The notes beneath the pieces are model-generated. The model did no database searches. It was not told the DNA's origin and saw only the letters and a list, made by a program, of their open reading frames with translations. The translations under genes were made by a program, and so were the position numbers. From positions 1 to 64,000 of the forward strand of contig CANRFB010000002.1 of the NCBI GenBank assembly GCA_947629785.1: a stretch of 64,000 nucleotides of DNA, read 5' to 3'. This document shows, piece by piece, positions 41,822-51,180 of the stretch (within the stretch, counting starts at the first letter, position 1; each line of letters begins with the position of its first letter). Source of the stretch: an uncultured Clostridia bacterium. Lineage in GTDB: Bacteria; Bacillota; Clostridia; Oscillospirales; Ruminococcaceae.

Positions 41822-41862
41822 AACCGCCGTTCGCGCCGTAATTTTATATTGGAGATGTTTAT

Positions 41863-42285
41863 ATGGAAAAAGATGTTACAATAAATCTTAAAAGTGTAAA
41901 TTCCGTTGACAGTGAAAGTTCCACCATAGAACTTACCACCGTGGGAAAGTTCAGATCCCTTGCTAACGGAGGCTTTCAGCTTAAATACGAGGAATCGGAA
42001 GTTACGGGTTTCAGCGGTTCTACCACCTGTCTCTCCATTTTCGGAAACGACCTCGTGAACCTCAGCAGAACAGGCACCGCCCCCTCCGAACTGGTTCTTG
42101 AAAAGGACAAAAAACACCACTGCCATTACGGAACGCCTTACGGCGACATGACAATGGGAATATTTACCCACTGTATCGACAACAAAGTGAACAGCGACGG
42201 CGGGAATATTTACCTGAAATATACGGTGGATATAAATTCCAGCTACGTTTCAGACAATGAAATTTACATCAGCATAACCCAATAG
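41863..42285 (+). CDS. DUF1934 calycin-like protein (YwiB family)
   Basis: This 140-residue protein is an all-beta barrel of the DUF1934 family: alternating strands with FQLKYEESEVTGFSGSTTCL (about 40-59), KKHHCHYGTPYGDMTMGI (about 84-101) and GGNIYLKYTVDINS. In Bacillus ywiB is beside argS, as here. Function is unknown; it probably binds a small ligand or lipid. Confidence 0.9.
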   Translation: MEKDVTINLKSVNSVDSESSTIELTTVGKFRSLANGGFQLKYEESEVTGFSGSTTCLSIFGNDLVNLSRTGTAPSELVLEKDKKHHCHYGTPYGDMTMGIFTHCIDNKVNSDGGNIYLKYTVDINSSYVSDNEIYISITQ

Positions 42286-42303
42286 CGAAAGGATAGATAA
42301 AAG

Positions 42304-44064
42304 ATGATAAATCCCATAAAAGAAGCTTCAGACGAGCTTCGCGAAATGCTTATGAGCGCGGTGGGGCGGCTTGTTTCCGAGGGGAAAATAGAAGCCGTTC
42401 CCCTGCCTGCTTTCAATATTGAAATACCGCAGGACAAATCCCACGGCGATTTTGCTTCAAATATCGCCATGGCTTTTGCAAAACCGTTAAAGTCTGCGCC
42501 GCGGAAAATTGCGGAAATGCTTAATGAAGCCCTTATCCTTGAGGGAAGCTCCTTTGACCGTGCGGAAATCGCAGGACCGGGCTTTATAAACTTTTTCCTG
42601 TCAAAAAGATGGTTCTCCAAGGTGGTGGCGGACGTCTGCGCCGAAAAGGAGAATTTCGGACGGACGGACACAGGCGCAGGGAAAAAGATTCTCGTGGAAT
42701 ACGTTTCCGCCAACCCTACAGGACCTATGCACATAGGAAATGCCCGCGGCGGCGCTATCGGCGACTGCCTTTCCTCTGTCCTTGACTGGGCGGGTTACGA
42801 AGTAAAGCGGGAATTCTACGTCAACGACGCGGGAAATCAGATAGACAAGTTCGGCAAATCCCTTGACCTGCGCTACTGTCAGCTTTGTTCCGAAAACGGA
42901 CAGGCTCTTATGAAGAAATTCTCAAATGACGAAGAACTTTGTCAGGCAATTTATAACGATGCGGAAACTTTCCCCATGCCCGAGGACGTTTACCTTGGGG
43001 CGGATATAATCGCCCATGCAAAGAAATTCTACGATGAAAACGGCAGTTCCTGCATTGACAAGACCGAGGAAGAACGCCGCGGCGCATTGGTCGCCATGGC
43101 GCTTCCGAAAAATATTGCAAAACTCGAATCCGACCTTCTGAAATACCGTATCAGATATGACAACTGGTTCAGGGAAAGTTCCCTCCACAACAGCGGCGCG
43201 GTAAAGGAAATTATCGAGCTTCTGAAAAAAAGCGGTCATACTTATGAACAGGAGGGCGCGCTTTGGTTCAGGTCCACCGACTTCGGCGACGAAAAAGACC
43301 GGGTTCTGCTCCGGGCAAACGGCGTTCCCACATATTTTGTGCCTGACATAGCCTACCACTACAACAAGCTTGTTACCCGCGGATTTGACAAGGCGATAGA
43401 CATTCTGGGCGCAGACCATCACGGATATATTCCCCGCATGAAAGGCGCTATGCAGGCTCTGGGAATCGACCCCAACCGTCTGGAAATGCTCATAATGCAG
43501 ATGGTCCGGCTTGTAAAAGACGGCGAGACTTACAAGCTTTCCAAGCGTTCGGGAAAAGCCGTCACTCTGGAAACTCTCCTTGACGAAGTTCCCATTGACG
43601 CGGCAAGATATTTCTTCAACCTCCGGGAGGCAAACTCCCAGTTTGAATTTGACCTTGACCTTGCCATCGAGCAGTCCTCAAAAAATCCCGTTTACTACGT
43701 TCAGTATGCCCATGCCCGCATATGTTCCATAATAAGGAATCTTGAAGCGGAGGGACATTCCCTTGAAATTCTTCCCGCCGATAAGCTTGACGTTCTTGAA
43801 ACTTCCGAGGAGCGGGAACTTATCCGCTATATCGCTTCACTTCCGAACACGGTGGACATGGCGGCAAAAGACTATGACCCCGCAAAGATAACAAAATACA
43901 CGCAGGAACTTGCGGCGCTTTTCCACAAATTCTACGATAAATGCCGCATAAAGGACGCGGAAGAACCTTTGCTGAAAGCCCGTCTCTGCCTTTGCCAAGC
44001 AGCTAAGACCGCCCTTAAAAACACCCTTGATATGCTGAAAATAGATTGTCCCGAAAAAATGTAA
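42304..44064 (+). CDS. argS: Arginyl-tRNA synthetase
   Basis: This 586-residue class I synthetase charges tRNA-Arg. The HIGH-type motif is VSANPTGPMHIGNARGG (about 134-150), the KMSK-type is YKLSKRSGKAVTLETLLDEV (about 408-427), and the DALR anticodon domain is at the C-terminus (about 465-586, with YVQYAHARICSIIRNLEAEG). It follows the DUF1934 gene by 18 bases and has GAAAGGATAGA upstream. Confidence 0.97.
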   Translation: MINPIKEASDELREMLMSAVGRLVSEGKIEAVPLPAFNIEIPQDKSHGDFASNIAMAFAKPLKSAPRKIAEMLNEALILEGSSFDRAEIAGPGFINFFLSKRWFSKVVADVCAEKENFGRTDTGAGKKILVEYVSANPTGPMHIGNARGGAIGDCLSSVLDWAGYEVKREFYVNDAGNQIDKFGKSLDLRYCQLCSENGQALMKKFSNDEELCQAIYNDAETFPMPEDVYLGADIIAHAKKFYDENGSSCIDKTEEERRGALVAMALPKNIAKLESDLLKYRIRYDNWFRESSLHNSGAVKEIIELLKKSGHTYEQEGALWFRSTDFGDEKDRVLLRANGVPTYFVPDIAYHYNKLVTRGFDKAIDILGADHHGYIPRMKGAMQALGIDPNRLEMLIMQMVRLVKDGETYKLSKRSGKAVTLETLLDEVPIDAARYFFNLREANSQFEFDLDLAIEQSSKNPVYYVQYAHARICSIIRNLEAEGHSLEILPADKLDVLETSEERELIRYIASLPNTVDMAAKDYDPAKITKYTQELAALFHKFYDKCRIKDAEEPLLKARLCLCQAAKTALKNTLDMLKIDCPEKM

Positions 44065-44077
44065 AGGAATTTTTCAA

Positions 44078-44893
44078 ATGGCCATTTTTATAGAATGTGA
44101 ATACTGCGGCACGGTTTTCGACTGCGAGACCGAACGCGTCTGCCCCAACTGCGCGGCAGTTCCCGATATGGAACGCATTTCCGCCGCCCGTCAGGCGGAG
44201 GAAAACAAGGCGAAAGCCCTGCGGGCGGAAGTTCATACCGCCAAAATGGAAGAACTTGCCGCACGTGCAAAGCTTAAAACCGTTCCCACGGGGAAATTTA
44301 TGACCAAGCTTATAAAACTTATCCCGCTGTGGGTGGCTATTATCCTTATCTGCGGAATAGTTCCGTCAATCGTCAGCGCCTCCGTTTCGGGAAGTATAAA
44401 AAGCAACCTGCAAACCGTAGACAGCGCGGAAATTACGGAACACGAGTTCGGAGAGGACGTTTCCTGCGGGGATATGTTCACTATTGCCGCTGACGGGGCG
44501 TTCTTTGCGGAAAGCGACGCGGTAAAAGCACTTCTGCCCGAAAATGTGAAACTGCTTGTTATTCATATCACTGCCGCTTCGGGAAGCAGAAACGGCTACA
44601 CAAGCATTTTTGAGGATTACGACAGGGAACTTTACATAGGTTACGGGGAAAATTTCTCAACCCCCGTTTCGGCGTATTCACTGAACGCGCTGAAAGACGA
44701 TTTCGCGCAGAAAAGATTCTACCTTTCGTCGCTGGACTATTCCGATTCGGAAAGCGGCTATCTCTGCTATCTTGTAGAGGGCGAAGCGGAGGACATTTCC
44801 CTTTACATGGACGAAATACACGCCGAGGGCCACGTTCAGCAGCTTGACCGGATACATAAGATACCTCTTGTAATTTCAAAGGAGGGCGAGTAA
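44078..44893 (+). CDS. Zinc-ribbon membrane protein, unknown
   Basis: This 271-residue protein begins with a zinc ribbon (CEYCGTVFDCETERVCPNC, Cys at about 5, 8, 18 and 21), followed by a charged helix (about 30-65), one membrane segment (about 78-103) and a C-terminal extracytoplasmic domain. I do not recognise the family. It shares a TAATG overlap with the next gene, which has the same membrane-plus-exported-domain layout. Confidence 0.7.
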   Translation: MAIFIECEYCGTVFDCETERVCPNCAAVPDMERISAARQAEENKAKALRAEVHTAKMEELAARAKLKTVPTGKFMTKLIKLIPLWVAIILICGIVPSIVSASVSGSIKSNLQTVDSAEITEHEFGEDVSCGDMFTIAADGAFFAESDAVKALLPENVKLLVIHITAASGSRNGYTSIFEDYDRELYIGYGENFSTPVSAYSLNALKDDFAQKRFYLSSLDYSDSESGYLCYLVEGEAEDISLYMDEIHAEGHVQQLDRIHKIPLVISKEGE

Positions 44894-45381
44894 TGAAGTC
44901 ACATTCTGCATTTGTAAAAGTTCTTGCGGCGGTGCTTCCGATATTTGCCCTGATAGGGGTATTCGTTTCGCTGTCGGTAATTTCCGAAACATTGTCAAGG
45001 CAAAGTTTCAGAAACTACTATTCATGGGAAATAACCGACGCTTCCGCCGAAAAGATGGACGACGGGCGGTATTTTATAAACGTTTCGGTAAAAAATACAA
45101 GTTCCTACCCCGCAACGCTGACTTCGGGAACTATCTGGGTAAAATGCGGCAGCAAATACCTTGACAACGAATATGAAAATTACGAAAACATTGAACTGTA
45201 TTCCTCATTGAACAGCAAATATCTGCCTGCGGGACAAAGCACGGTATTTCCCATAATAGCTGACGTTCCGAAAGGTGAAACCCGAATTACCGTTAACGGT
45301 TCGGGAATGTCCTCCGCCCGCAGCGATGTGACAGGCGAGGACAATGATATTATTTCATTTACAATTGACCTGACAGAATAA
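44893..45381 (+). CDS. Membrane-anchored exported protein, DUF4352-like
   Basis: This 162-residue protein has one N-terminal membrane segment (about 10-33) and an immunoglobulin-like beta domain (about 50-160, with FINVSVKNTSSYPATLTSG) resembling DUF4352-type telokin folds. It is coupled to the zinc-ribbon gene by TAATG. Function unknown. Confidence 0.6.
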   Translation: MKSHSAFVKVLAAVLPIFALIGVFVSLSVISETLSRQSFRNYYSWEITDASAEKMDDGRYFINVSVKNTSSYPATLTSGTIWVKCGSKYLDNEYENYENIELYSSLNSKYLPAGQSTVFPIIADVPKGETRITVNGSGMSSARSDVTGEDNDIISFTIDLTE

Positions 45382-45422
45382 AAACAGCCGTCCTTGCGGC
45401 GGCGTATGCGGAGATGTTTAAA

Positions 45423-46103
45423 ATGAATTTTTCCACAAAGTCCATAGATTTCCTTTTTGAAAACTGCCTCAACGACAGCAGGACATGGTTCAAAGAACAC
45501 AAAGCGGACTATGACGAATATGTTATTGCGCCGTTCCGCGAACTTATAGAAAAGCTTACCGACACCATGCTGAAAATAGACGGCCGCTTTATATGCGACC
45601 CGAAAAGAATTTCCCGCATATACCGCGACGCTCGCTATGCGAAAGGCGGGTCTATCTTCCGCGACCACCTGTGGTACACATTCAGCAGAACTACCGAGGC
45701 TTACAAGTCGCTGCCGGGATATTATTTCAGCATTTCAACGAAAGGTTTCAGTTACGGCTGCGGATATTATTACGCTTCCACCGAGTCCATGTCGGAAATA
45801 CGTTCCTTGATACTGAAAAAGGACAAAGCCGCCAAAAAAGCGTTAAAAACTTACAAAGAGCAGGAAGTTTTCCGCCTGTACGGGGATTTCTACAAACGCG
45901 ACCGGTTCCCCGACGCTTCCGATTCGGAAAAGGAATGGCTGAACCGCAAGGAAATGGGCGTTTCCTGCGAAAGCACAAACTTTGAACTGCTTTTCAGCGA
46001 CAAGCTTGCGGACAAGATAGCGGAAGATTTTAAAACCATCGCTCCCATATACAATATGTTTATGAAAGCAGAGGAAAACATTCTTATAAACGGAAAAAAC
46101 TGA
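45423..46103 (+). CDS. DUF2461 family protein
   Basis: This 226-residue protein has the DUF2461 pattern: FLFENCLNDSRTWFKEHKAD (about 10-29), an RDARYAKGGSIFRDHLWY region (about 64-81) and GYYFSISTKGFSYGCGYY (about 99-116). Function unknown; it is often a stand-alone gene. I chose ATG 45423, nine bases after GGAG; ATG 45414 abuts that site. The TGA stop lies in the duplicated terminator of element 2. Confidence 0.85.
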   Translation: MNFSTKSIDFLFENCLNDSRTWFKEHKADYDEYVIAPFRELIEKLTDTMLKIDGRFICDPKRISRIYRDARYAKGGSIFRDHLWYTFSRTTEAYKSLPGYYFSISTKGFSYGCGYYYASTESMSEIRSLILKKDKAAKKALKTYKEQEVFRLYGDFYKRDRFPDASDSEKEWLNRKEMGVSCESTNFELLFSDKLADKIAEDFKTIAPIYNMFMKAEENILINGKN

Positions 46104-46129
46104 GCCGCTCCCATTGGGAAGCGGCTCGC
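46101..46129. repeat. Terminator target duplication, left copy (element 2)
   Basis: The 29-base unit, a perfect hairpin GAGCCGCTTCCC-type stem (GAGCCGCT..AGCGGCTC around CCCATTGGGA), recurs exactly at 46456-46484. It starts with the TGA stop of the DUF2461 gene. This copy has lost its right T-run. Confidence 0.88.
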
Positions 46130-46455
46130 AGATTGTCGAAAAACATATTTAAAGCATAATTTAAGTTTGTTTTGAAACAGTCCACCGGACTGTTTCAAAA
46201 GGTTAGAAATAAGCAAATTTGTCTATTCAAGGGGGCGCCCTCTACGTAGGGCAGCCCCCTCTTGCCGCCTACGGCGGCAATTCACCCCTTGCGGAGCTTT
46301 TAACTTATAGGAGAATTTCGCGCTCTGCGGAGCGCGACAAGGGGCTTTGCCCCTTGACCCCACCAGCGCGGCTGCGCTGGACCAGCTTTTCGGACAAAGT
46401 TTTGTTTTTATTTATTTATTTTGTCCGCGACTATTTTTAGTTTTTCAACAGACTT
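46130..46455 (+). mobile_element. Terminator-embedded stem-loop element, copy 2
   Basis: This 326-bp non-coding element has the same orientation as copy 1. The first 190 bases match copy 1 closely, including the GAAACAGTCCACCGGACTGTTTC stem (in parts, about 46174-46196), the CTACGTAG stem and GCCGCC/GGCGGC. The later stems have different sequences but still pair: CGCGCTC/GAGCGCG (about 46319-46336), AGGGGC/GCCCCT, CCAGCG/CGCTGG (about 46363-46380) and CGGACAAA/TTTGTCCG (about 46391-46427). Ends: AGATTGTCGAAAAAC and GTTTTTCAACAGACT-like. It lies between convergent genes and has no protein gene. Confidence 0.75.
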
Positions 46456-46484
46456 TGAGCCGCTCCCATTGGGAAGCGGCTCGC
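46456..46484. repeat. Terminator target duplication, right copy (element 2)
   Basis: Exact repeat of 46101-46129, followed by TTTCTT. It would act as the final terminator for plus-strand transcription and precedes the flavodoxin stop on the other strand. Confidence 0.88.
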
Positions 46485-46498
46485 TTTCTTATAACCTA

Positions 46499-46972
46499 TC
46501 AAAGAGAATCTACCCACGCTTTTAAAGCGCCTGCGGAAAACGCTCCGTTGAGAATTTTTCCCTCGCGGAGATTTGCCCCCGGGCAGCTCGGGGAAAGCAG
46601 TTCCGCGGTCTTTCCGAAACCGCTTCCGCCGGAAGTGGCAAACAGGATAACGTCCTTGCCGCTGAAATCATAGCTTTCAAGAAAAGTATTTATTATTCTC
46701 GGAGCAACATACCACCATATGGGGAAACCGACCAGTATCTTGTCATATGAAGATATTTCCGCATTTTTGTCCGCAAGTTCAGGACGTGCGGAAAGGTCGT
46801 TCATTTCCACCGAACAGCGGGATTGATTGTTTGTCCAGTTAAGGTCGGCGTGGGTGTAGGGCTTTTCGGGTCTTATCTCGTAAATGTCGGCGTCCGCCGC
46901 AAATGCTATTTTCTTTGCAAGCTGCGCCGTTGTTCCGCTTGGTGAGAAGTATGCTACTAATGTTTTGCTCAT
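46499..46972 (-). CDS. Flavodoxin family protein
   Basis: This 157-residue protein has the FMN-binding loop FSPSGTTAQLAKKIAFAADA (about 9-28), YDKILVGFPIWWYVAPRIIN (about 75-94) and a GGSGFGKTAELL segment (about 116-127). It is a short-chain flavodoxin, which transfers electrons or acts as a quinone/nitro reductase-like protein. It stands alone next to element 2. Confidence 0.9.
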   Translation of the reverse strand: MSKTLVAYFSPSGTTAQLAKKIAFAADADIYEIRPEKPYTHADLNWTNNQSRCSVEMNDLSARPELADKNAEISSYDKILVGFPIWWYVAPRIINTFLESYDFSGKDVILFATSGGSGFGKTAELLSPSCPGANLREGKILNGAFSAGALKAWVDSL

Positions 46973-47007
46973 AATAATACTACCTTTCTTGAAATATTTT
47001 TAATATA

Positions 47008-49425
47008 TCACGCTCTGAGTTCCGCACCTAATTTGTCAAGCTCTTTGAGAACGCGTTTTACAGCCGCGTCCGCCTGTTCGTCGGTAAGAGTTCCGTCATG
47101 TGAACGCATGGAAATGGAGTATGCCACGGACTTCTTGCCCTCGGCTATCTGCTTGCCCTTGTAAACGTCAAACAGCGTTACCGATTCAAGAATGTTTCCT
47201 ACCGCTTTCTTGATAGCCTTGCGAAGTTCCGCAACGGGAAGCGCTTCATCGCAGACAATGGCAAGATCCCTTGTTGCCGCAGGGAACTTAGGCAGCGGCT
47301 TGAAAACTTTCACTGCGGTAGCTTCTTCCATAAGTTCGGTAAGGTTTATCTTTGCGGCGTATGCCTTTATGCCTATGCCGTAATTTTCAAGCACTTCGGG
47401 GTGAAGTTCTCCCACAATGCCGAAATTCTTTCCGTTCTTGGAGATAACCGCGCAGCGTCCCGGGTGGAACGTGCTTGCTTCCGCAAATACGGCGGTGTCG
47501 GTGCAGGCAGTGTACTCAACATCTTCCACACCTACAAGGTCAAGCATGGTGTCTATCATTCCCTTGATGTCGTAGAAATCCTTTTTGCCGCCGTACATTC
47601 CCACGGAAAGTCGTACAGGCTCTTCGGGAAGTTCCCCGCCGTTGGGGATATACTCGCTGCCTATTTCAAAAAGGCATACTTCGGGATTTCTGCTGTTGAA
47701 ATTCCGCGCCAGAACTTCGCACATGGAGGGAAGCACCGACGTTCTCATAACGGAAGTATCTTCGCCCAGAGGATTTGTGATAACAACGGTGTTTCTCAAA
47801 GGACTGTCCGCGGGAAGTCTTATCTTATCGAAATATTTGGGGCTTATGAAAGAGTAGGTGGTAATTTCATACGCGCCCATGGAAACCATGGCGTTTGAAA
47901 CTTTCCGCTCAAACTTCTGCTTTTCGGAAAGCTGCGCTTCGGCAACTCCGCGGATAATGGTTTTCGGAATATTGTTATAGCCGTAAAGCCTTGCAACTTC
48001 TTCCGCAATATCGGCTTTGCACTCAATGTCGATTCTCACTGATGGCGCGTAAGCCTTGCCGTTCTCCACCTTGAAATCAAGCTTTTCAAGATATTTTATC
48101 ATGTCCGCTTCGGGAATATCCGTTCCGAGGAAATTATTTATCCATTCGGCGTTGAATTCCACGCCCTTGGGAGTCTTGTCTGAATAATCCGCGTCGATAA
48201 TTGTTTTTACAACATCGCCGCAGCCTAAAAGTTCAACCAGTTCAAATGCCCTCATAAGCGCTGGATAAGCGTTCTGCGGGTCAAGACCCTTTTCAAAGCG
48301 CGCGGAAGCGTCCGTTCTCATGCCCAAAGCCTTTGCGGTTGTGCGGACGGAAGCACCGTCAAAGCAAGCGGATTCAAAAACAACGTCTACCGTATCGTCC
48401 ATGATACCGCTGTATTCGCCGCCCATTACGCCTGCAACGGCAACGGGCTTTTCTGCGTCTGCGATAACAAGCATATTCTCGCTGAGAGTCCTTTCCGTTC
48501 CGTCAAGAGTGGTGATGGTCTCGCCGTTCTTGGCGTTGCGGATATTTATTTCCGAACCGCTTATATAGCGAATATCAAACGCGTGCATGGGGTGTCCGTA
48601 TTCAAGCATTACATAGTTTGTAATGTCTACAAAATTGTTTATGGGACGTACTCCGCTTGCTCTCAGGCGTTCTCTTAACCATCTGGGGGACGGAGCAATC
48701 TTAACATTCTTTACCACGCCTGCAATATATCTTGGGCAAAGCTTCTGATTGTGGATAGTGACTTTCAGCATTGAGTTAATATCCCCGTCAATGCCTTTGA
48801 ATTCGGGAGTTTTCACATTATACGGGCGGTCAAAAGTTGCATGAGTTTCCCTTGCAAGACCGATTACCGACATACAGTCGGGGCGGTTGGAAGTTATTTC
48901 AAATTCAACGCAGGTGTCGTTCAGACCGATAGCTTCGCGAATGTCCTGACCAAGTTCAAAGGGAGCGCAGCCCTCTTCCTCCTGCATTATGAAAATTCCG
49001 TCCGCAATTGCGTATGGGAAATCATGCGTTGTAAGACCAAGTTCGCCGAGGGAACAAAGCATACCGTTGGATTCCACGCCGCGGAGCTTGCCTTTCTTTA
49101 TTTTAACGCCGTTCGGCAGCGTTGAACCGTCCATGGCAACGGGAACAATGTCGCCTGCATTGACGTTGGACGCGCCTGTTACTATCTGGAGCGGCTCACC
49201 GTTTCCTGCGTGACCGACATCTACCTGACATACAACAAGGTGATCGGAATTTTCGTGGGGAACGACAGAAAGAATTTTTCCCACAACGACTTTGCTTATC
49301 TCCGAACCTTCCGTTTCCCAGCGTTCCACTTTCGAGCCTGAAAGGGTCAGTCCCGAGCAGAATTCTTTTATCGGCATATCCGACACGTCAATGTAGTCGT
49401 TCAGCCATCTCATTGAAAGATCCAT
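47008..49425 (-). CDS. pheT: Phenylalanyl-tRNA synthetase beta subunit
   Basis: This 805-residue subunit has the EMAP-II-like tRNA-binding domain (about 40-155, with VVGKILSVVPHENSDHLVVC), the B3/B4 editing domain (about 205-390, with RPINNFVDITNYVMLEYGHP), the B5 domain (about 400-470), the class II-like core (about 480-690) and the FDX-ACB anticodon domain (about 710-800: FPAATRDLAIVCDEALPVAEL). It works with PheS as an alpha2beta2 enzyme. A membrane protein gene and a large hairpin separate it from pheS. Confidence 0.97.
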   Translation of the reverse strand: MDLSMRWLNDYIDVSDMPIKEFCSGLTLSGSKVERWETEGSEISKVVVGKILSVVPHENSDHLVVCQVDVGHAGNGEPLQIVTGASNVNAGDIVPVAMDGSTLPNGVKIKKGKLRGVESNGMLCSLGELGLTTHDFPYAIADGIFIMQEEEGCAPFELGQDIREAIGLNDTCVEFEITSNRPDCMSVIGLARETHATFDRPYNVKTPEFKGIDGDINSMLKVTIHNQKLCPRYIAGVVKNVKIAPSPRWLRERLRASGVRPINNFVDITNYVMLEYGHPMHAFDIRYISGSEINIRNAKNGETITTLDGTERTLSENMLVIADAEKPVAVAGVMGGEYSGIMDDTVDVVFESACFDGASVRTTAKALGMRTDASARFEKGLDPQNAYPALMRAFELVELLGCGDVVKTIIDADYSDKTPKGVEFNAEWINNFLGTDIPEADMIKYLEKLDFKVENGKAYAPSVRIDIECKADIAEEVARLYGYNNIPKTIIRGVAEAQLSEKQKFERKVSNAMVSMGAYEITTYSFISPKYFDKIRLPADSPLRNTVVITNPLGEDTSVMRTSVLPSMCEVLARNFNSRNPEVCLFEIGSEYIPNGGELPEEPVRLSVGMYGGKKDFYDIKGMIDTMLDLVGVEDVEYTACTDTAVFAEASTFHPGRCAVISKNGKNFGIVGELHPEVLENYGIGIKAYAAKINLTELMEEATAVKVFKPLPKFPAATRDLAIVCDEALPVAELRKAIKKAVGNILESVTLFDVYKGKQIAEGKKSVAYSISMRSHDGTLTDEQADAAVKRVLKELDKLGAELRA

Positions 49426-49475
49426 TTAAATCTATCCTTTCGTTATTTTGTTGAGTTTATACTGATCCGGAATAA

Positions 49476-49546
49476 TAAAGTGTACAAAAGATCAAGCAAA
49501 AGCTTGCATATATGTGGTTTTGCGCAGATCTTTTGTCTACACTTTA
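49476..49546 (-). repeat. Long palindromic hairpin upstream of pheT
   Basis: TAAAGTGTA/TACACTTTA (49476-49484 and 49538-49546), CAAAAGATC/GATCTTTTG (49485-49493 and 49527-49535) and GCAAAA/TTTTGC (49496-49501 and 49518-49523) form a stem of 24 bp with a two-base bulge. The end of the hypothetical gene (stop 49544-49546) lies within the stem. On the minus strand it ends in TTTATTATT and may act as a terminator or attenuator before pheT. Confidence 0.7.
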
Positions 49547-50101
49547 ATGACGGATCTGTATTATCCTGTTTTCAAGTTCACTCTGAAAAAACACGGGGTC
49601 AAATTTCTGATAGCCGCTTAAATTTATTTCGCGCTTTTTTCCGCGTAATGAAATTATTACTCTGTAGCCGCTGTGAACACCGTTTGTTCTGATATCGCGT
49701 ATTTTACAGTCGGTAATTTCATCATACGCCGCAACTATAGGCGACGAGGGGGCTAAAAAGAAACCGTCCAGAAAATATGCAGGTTCAGAGGACTCGGTAA
49801 GATACATCTGCGAACACAATTTTCCGTAATCCTCATCGGAAAGACTTTGCAGATATGAAGCCGTTTCAGCCATTCCCCTCGACACATAGAATATCTGCCA
49901 TACAAAGCAGAAAATGCTTACCACGCCGAATATCCCGCCGACTATATTCCATAAAATGTCAATGGAATTTTTCATAATGTAGAATCCGCCCGCCGCAAAC
50001 AATGCAAGCAGTATCATTGCAATAATTTTCATAGGCGCGAAAACCGCTTCCCTGCGGCATTTTTTCAGAACGGGGCAGGTTTTTTTATCAAAGCCGTACA
50101 T
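49544..50101 (-). CDS. Membrane protein of unknown function between pheS and pheT
   Basis: This 185-residue protein has two membrane segments (about 25-43 and 50-72, with IVGGIFGVVSIFCFVWQIFY) and a soluble C-terminal domain (about 75-185). A Cys-rich KKTCPVLKKCRREA stretch is at the N-terminus. No family is recognised. It sits between pheS and pheT on the same strand and may share the T-box-controlled transcript. Confidence 0.6.
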   Translation of the reverse strand: MYGFDKKTCPVLKKCRREAVFAPMKIIAMILLALFAAGGFYIMKNSIDILWNIVGGIFGVVSIFCFVWQIFYVSRGMAETASYLQSLSDEDYGKLCSQMYLTESSEPAYFLDGFFLAPSSPIVAAYDEITDCKIRDIRTNGVHSGYRVIISLRGKKREINLSGYQKFDPVFFQSELENRIIQIRH

Positions 50102-50129
50102 AATTTTCCCCCTGAATATGTGAACTTTA

Positions 50130-51149
50130 TCAGAACTGACCGAGGAATCTCATATCGTTCTCGTAAAGCAGACGGAGATCGTTTATCTCGTAACGTCCCA
50201 TGGTGATACGTTCCAGACCGATACCGAAGGCAAATCCGCTGTAAACTTCGGGATCAATGCCGCAGCCCTCAAGGACTTTCGGGTGAACCATGCCCGCTCC
50301 GAGAATTTCAATATATCCCTCGTTCTTGCACATGGGGCAGCCCTCGCCATGGCAATTGAAGCACATCATATCAACTTCCGCGGAGGGTTCTGTATAGGGG
50401 AAATGGTGAGGGCGGAGGCGGATCTTGCAGTCCTCGCCGTAAAGACGTTTCATAAGCAATTCCAGCGTTCCGTTAAGATCGGCCATGGTAATGCCCTTGT
50501 CGATAACAAGTCCCTCTATCTGGTGGAATATGGGGGAATGTGTAGCGTCCACCGCGTCGGAACGGTAAACGCGTCCCGGAGAAATTATCCTGATAGGCGG
50601 CTTTTTCTTCTCCATAGTCCTTATCTGAACGGAAGAAGTCTGGGTTCTCAGAACCACATTATCGTTGATGTAGAAAGTATCCTGCGTATCTCTTGCAGGG
50701 TGATGCTTGGGCATATTAAGCGCTTCAAAGCAGTAGTGATCCGTTTCAACTTCGGGACCCTCCACAACTTCAAAGCCCATGCCGAGGAAAATCTCCTTTA
50801 TGTCGTTCAGGGTCACCGTCAGCGGGTGAAGTTTGCCCACGGTCTGCGTTTTTCCGGGAAGTGTGACGTCAATGGTCTCCTCTTTGAGTTTCTTTGCCGC
50901 AAGTTCGGTTTTCAGGGCGTCGGCGCGTTCGCTTATGCCGTCCTCAATGGTTTTGCGGACTTCGTTTGCAAGCTGACCGATGATCGGTCTTTCCTCTGCG
51001 GAAAGTCCGCCCATCTGTTTCAGGATCGCAGTAAGCTCTCCCTTCTTGCCCAGATACTTGACGCGGAGATTTTCCAGAACGTCAGCCGCGCCGCACTCGG
51101 CAAGTTCCTTTTCGGCAAGCTGTCTGATCTTTTCAAGCTGTTCCTTCAT
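50130..51149 (-). CDS. pheS: Phenylalanyl-tRNA synthetase alpha subunit
   Basis: This 339-residue class II catalytic subunit has an N-terminal coiled coil (about 1-85), motif 2 region with [19 protein letters not shown] (about 205-223), the start of the core [19 protein letters not shown] (about 145-163) and motif 3 [18 protein letters not shown] (about 308-325). It makes phenylalanyl-tRNA with PheT. Expression is under a T-box leader at 51181-51452. Confidence 0.97.
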   Translation of the reverse strand: MKEQLEKIRQLAEKELAECGAADVLENLRVKYLGKKGELTAILKQMGGLSAEERPIIGQLANEVRKTIEDGISERADALKTELAAKKLKEETIDVTLPGKTQTVGKLHPLTVTLNDIKEIFLGMGFEVVEGPEVETDHYCFEALNMPKHHPARDTQDTFYINDNVVLRTQTSSVQIRTMEKKKPPIRIISPGRVYRSDAVDATHSPIFHQIEGLVIDKGITMADLNGTLELLMKRLYGEDCKIRLRPHHFPYTEPSAEVDMMCFNCHGEGCPMCKNEGYIEILGAGMVHPKVLEGCGIDPEVYSGFAFGIGLERITMGRYEINDLRLLYENDMRFLGQF

Positions 51150-51180
51150 TGTGTACCTATCCTTTCAGAAAAATTTATAA

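Noticed and set aside
46219-46673. Plus-strand frames over element copy 2 and the flavodoxin gene
   Set aside because: Low-complexity translation of hairpins and antisense of flavodoxin; no ribosome site.
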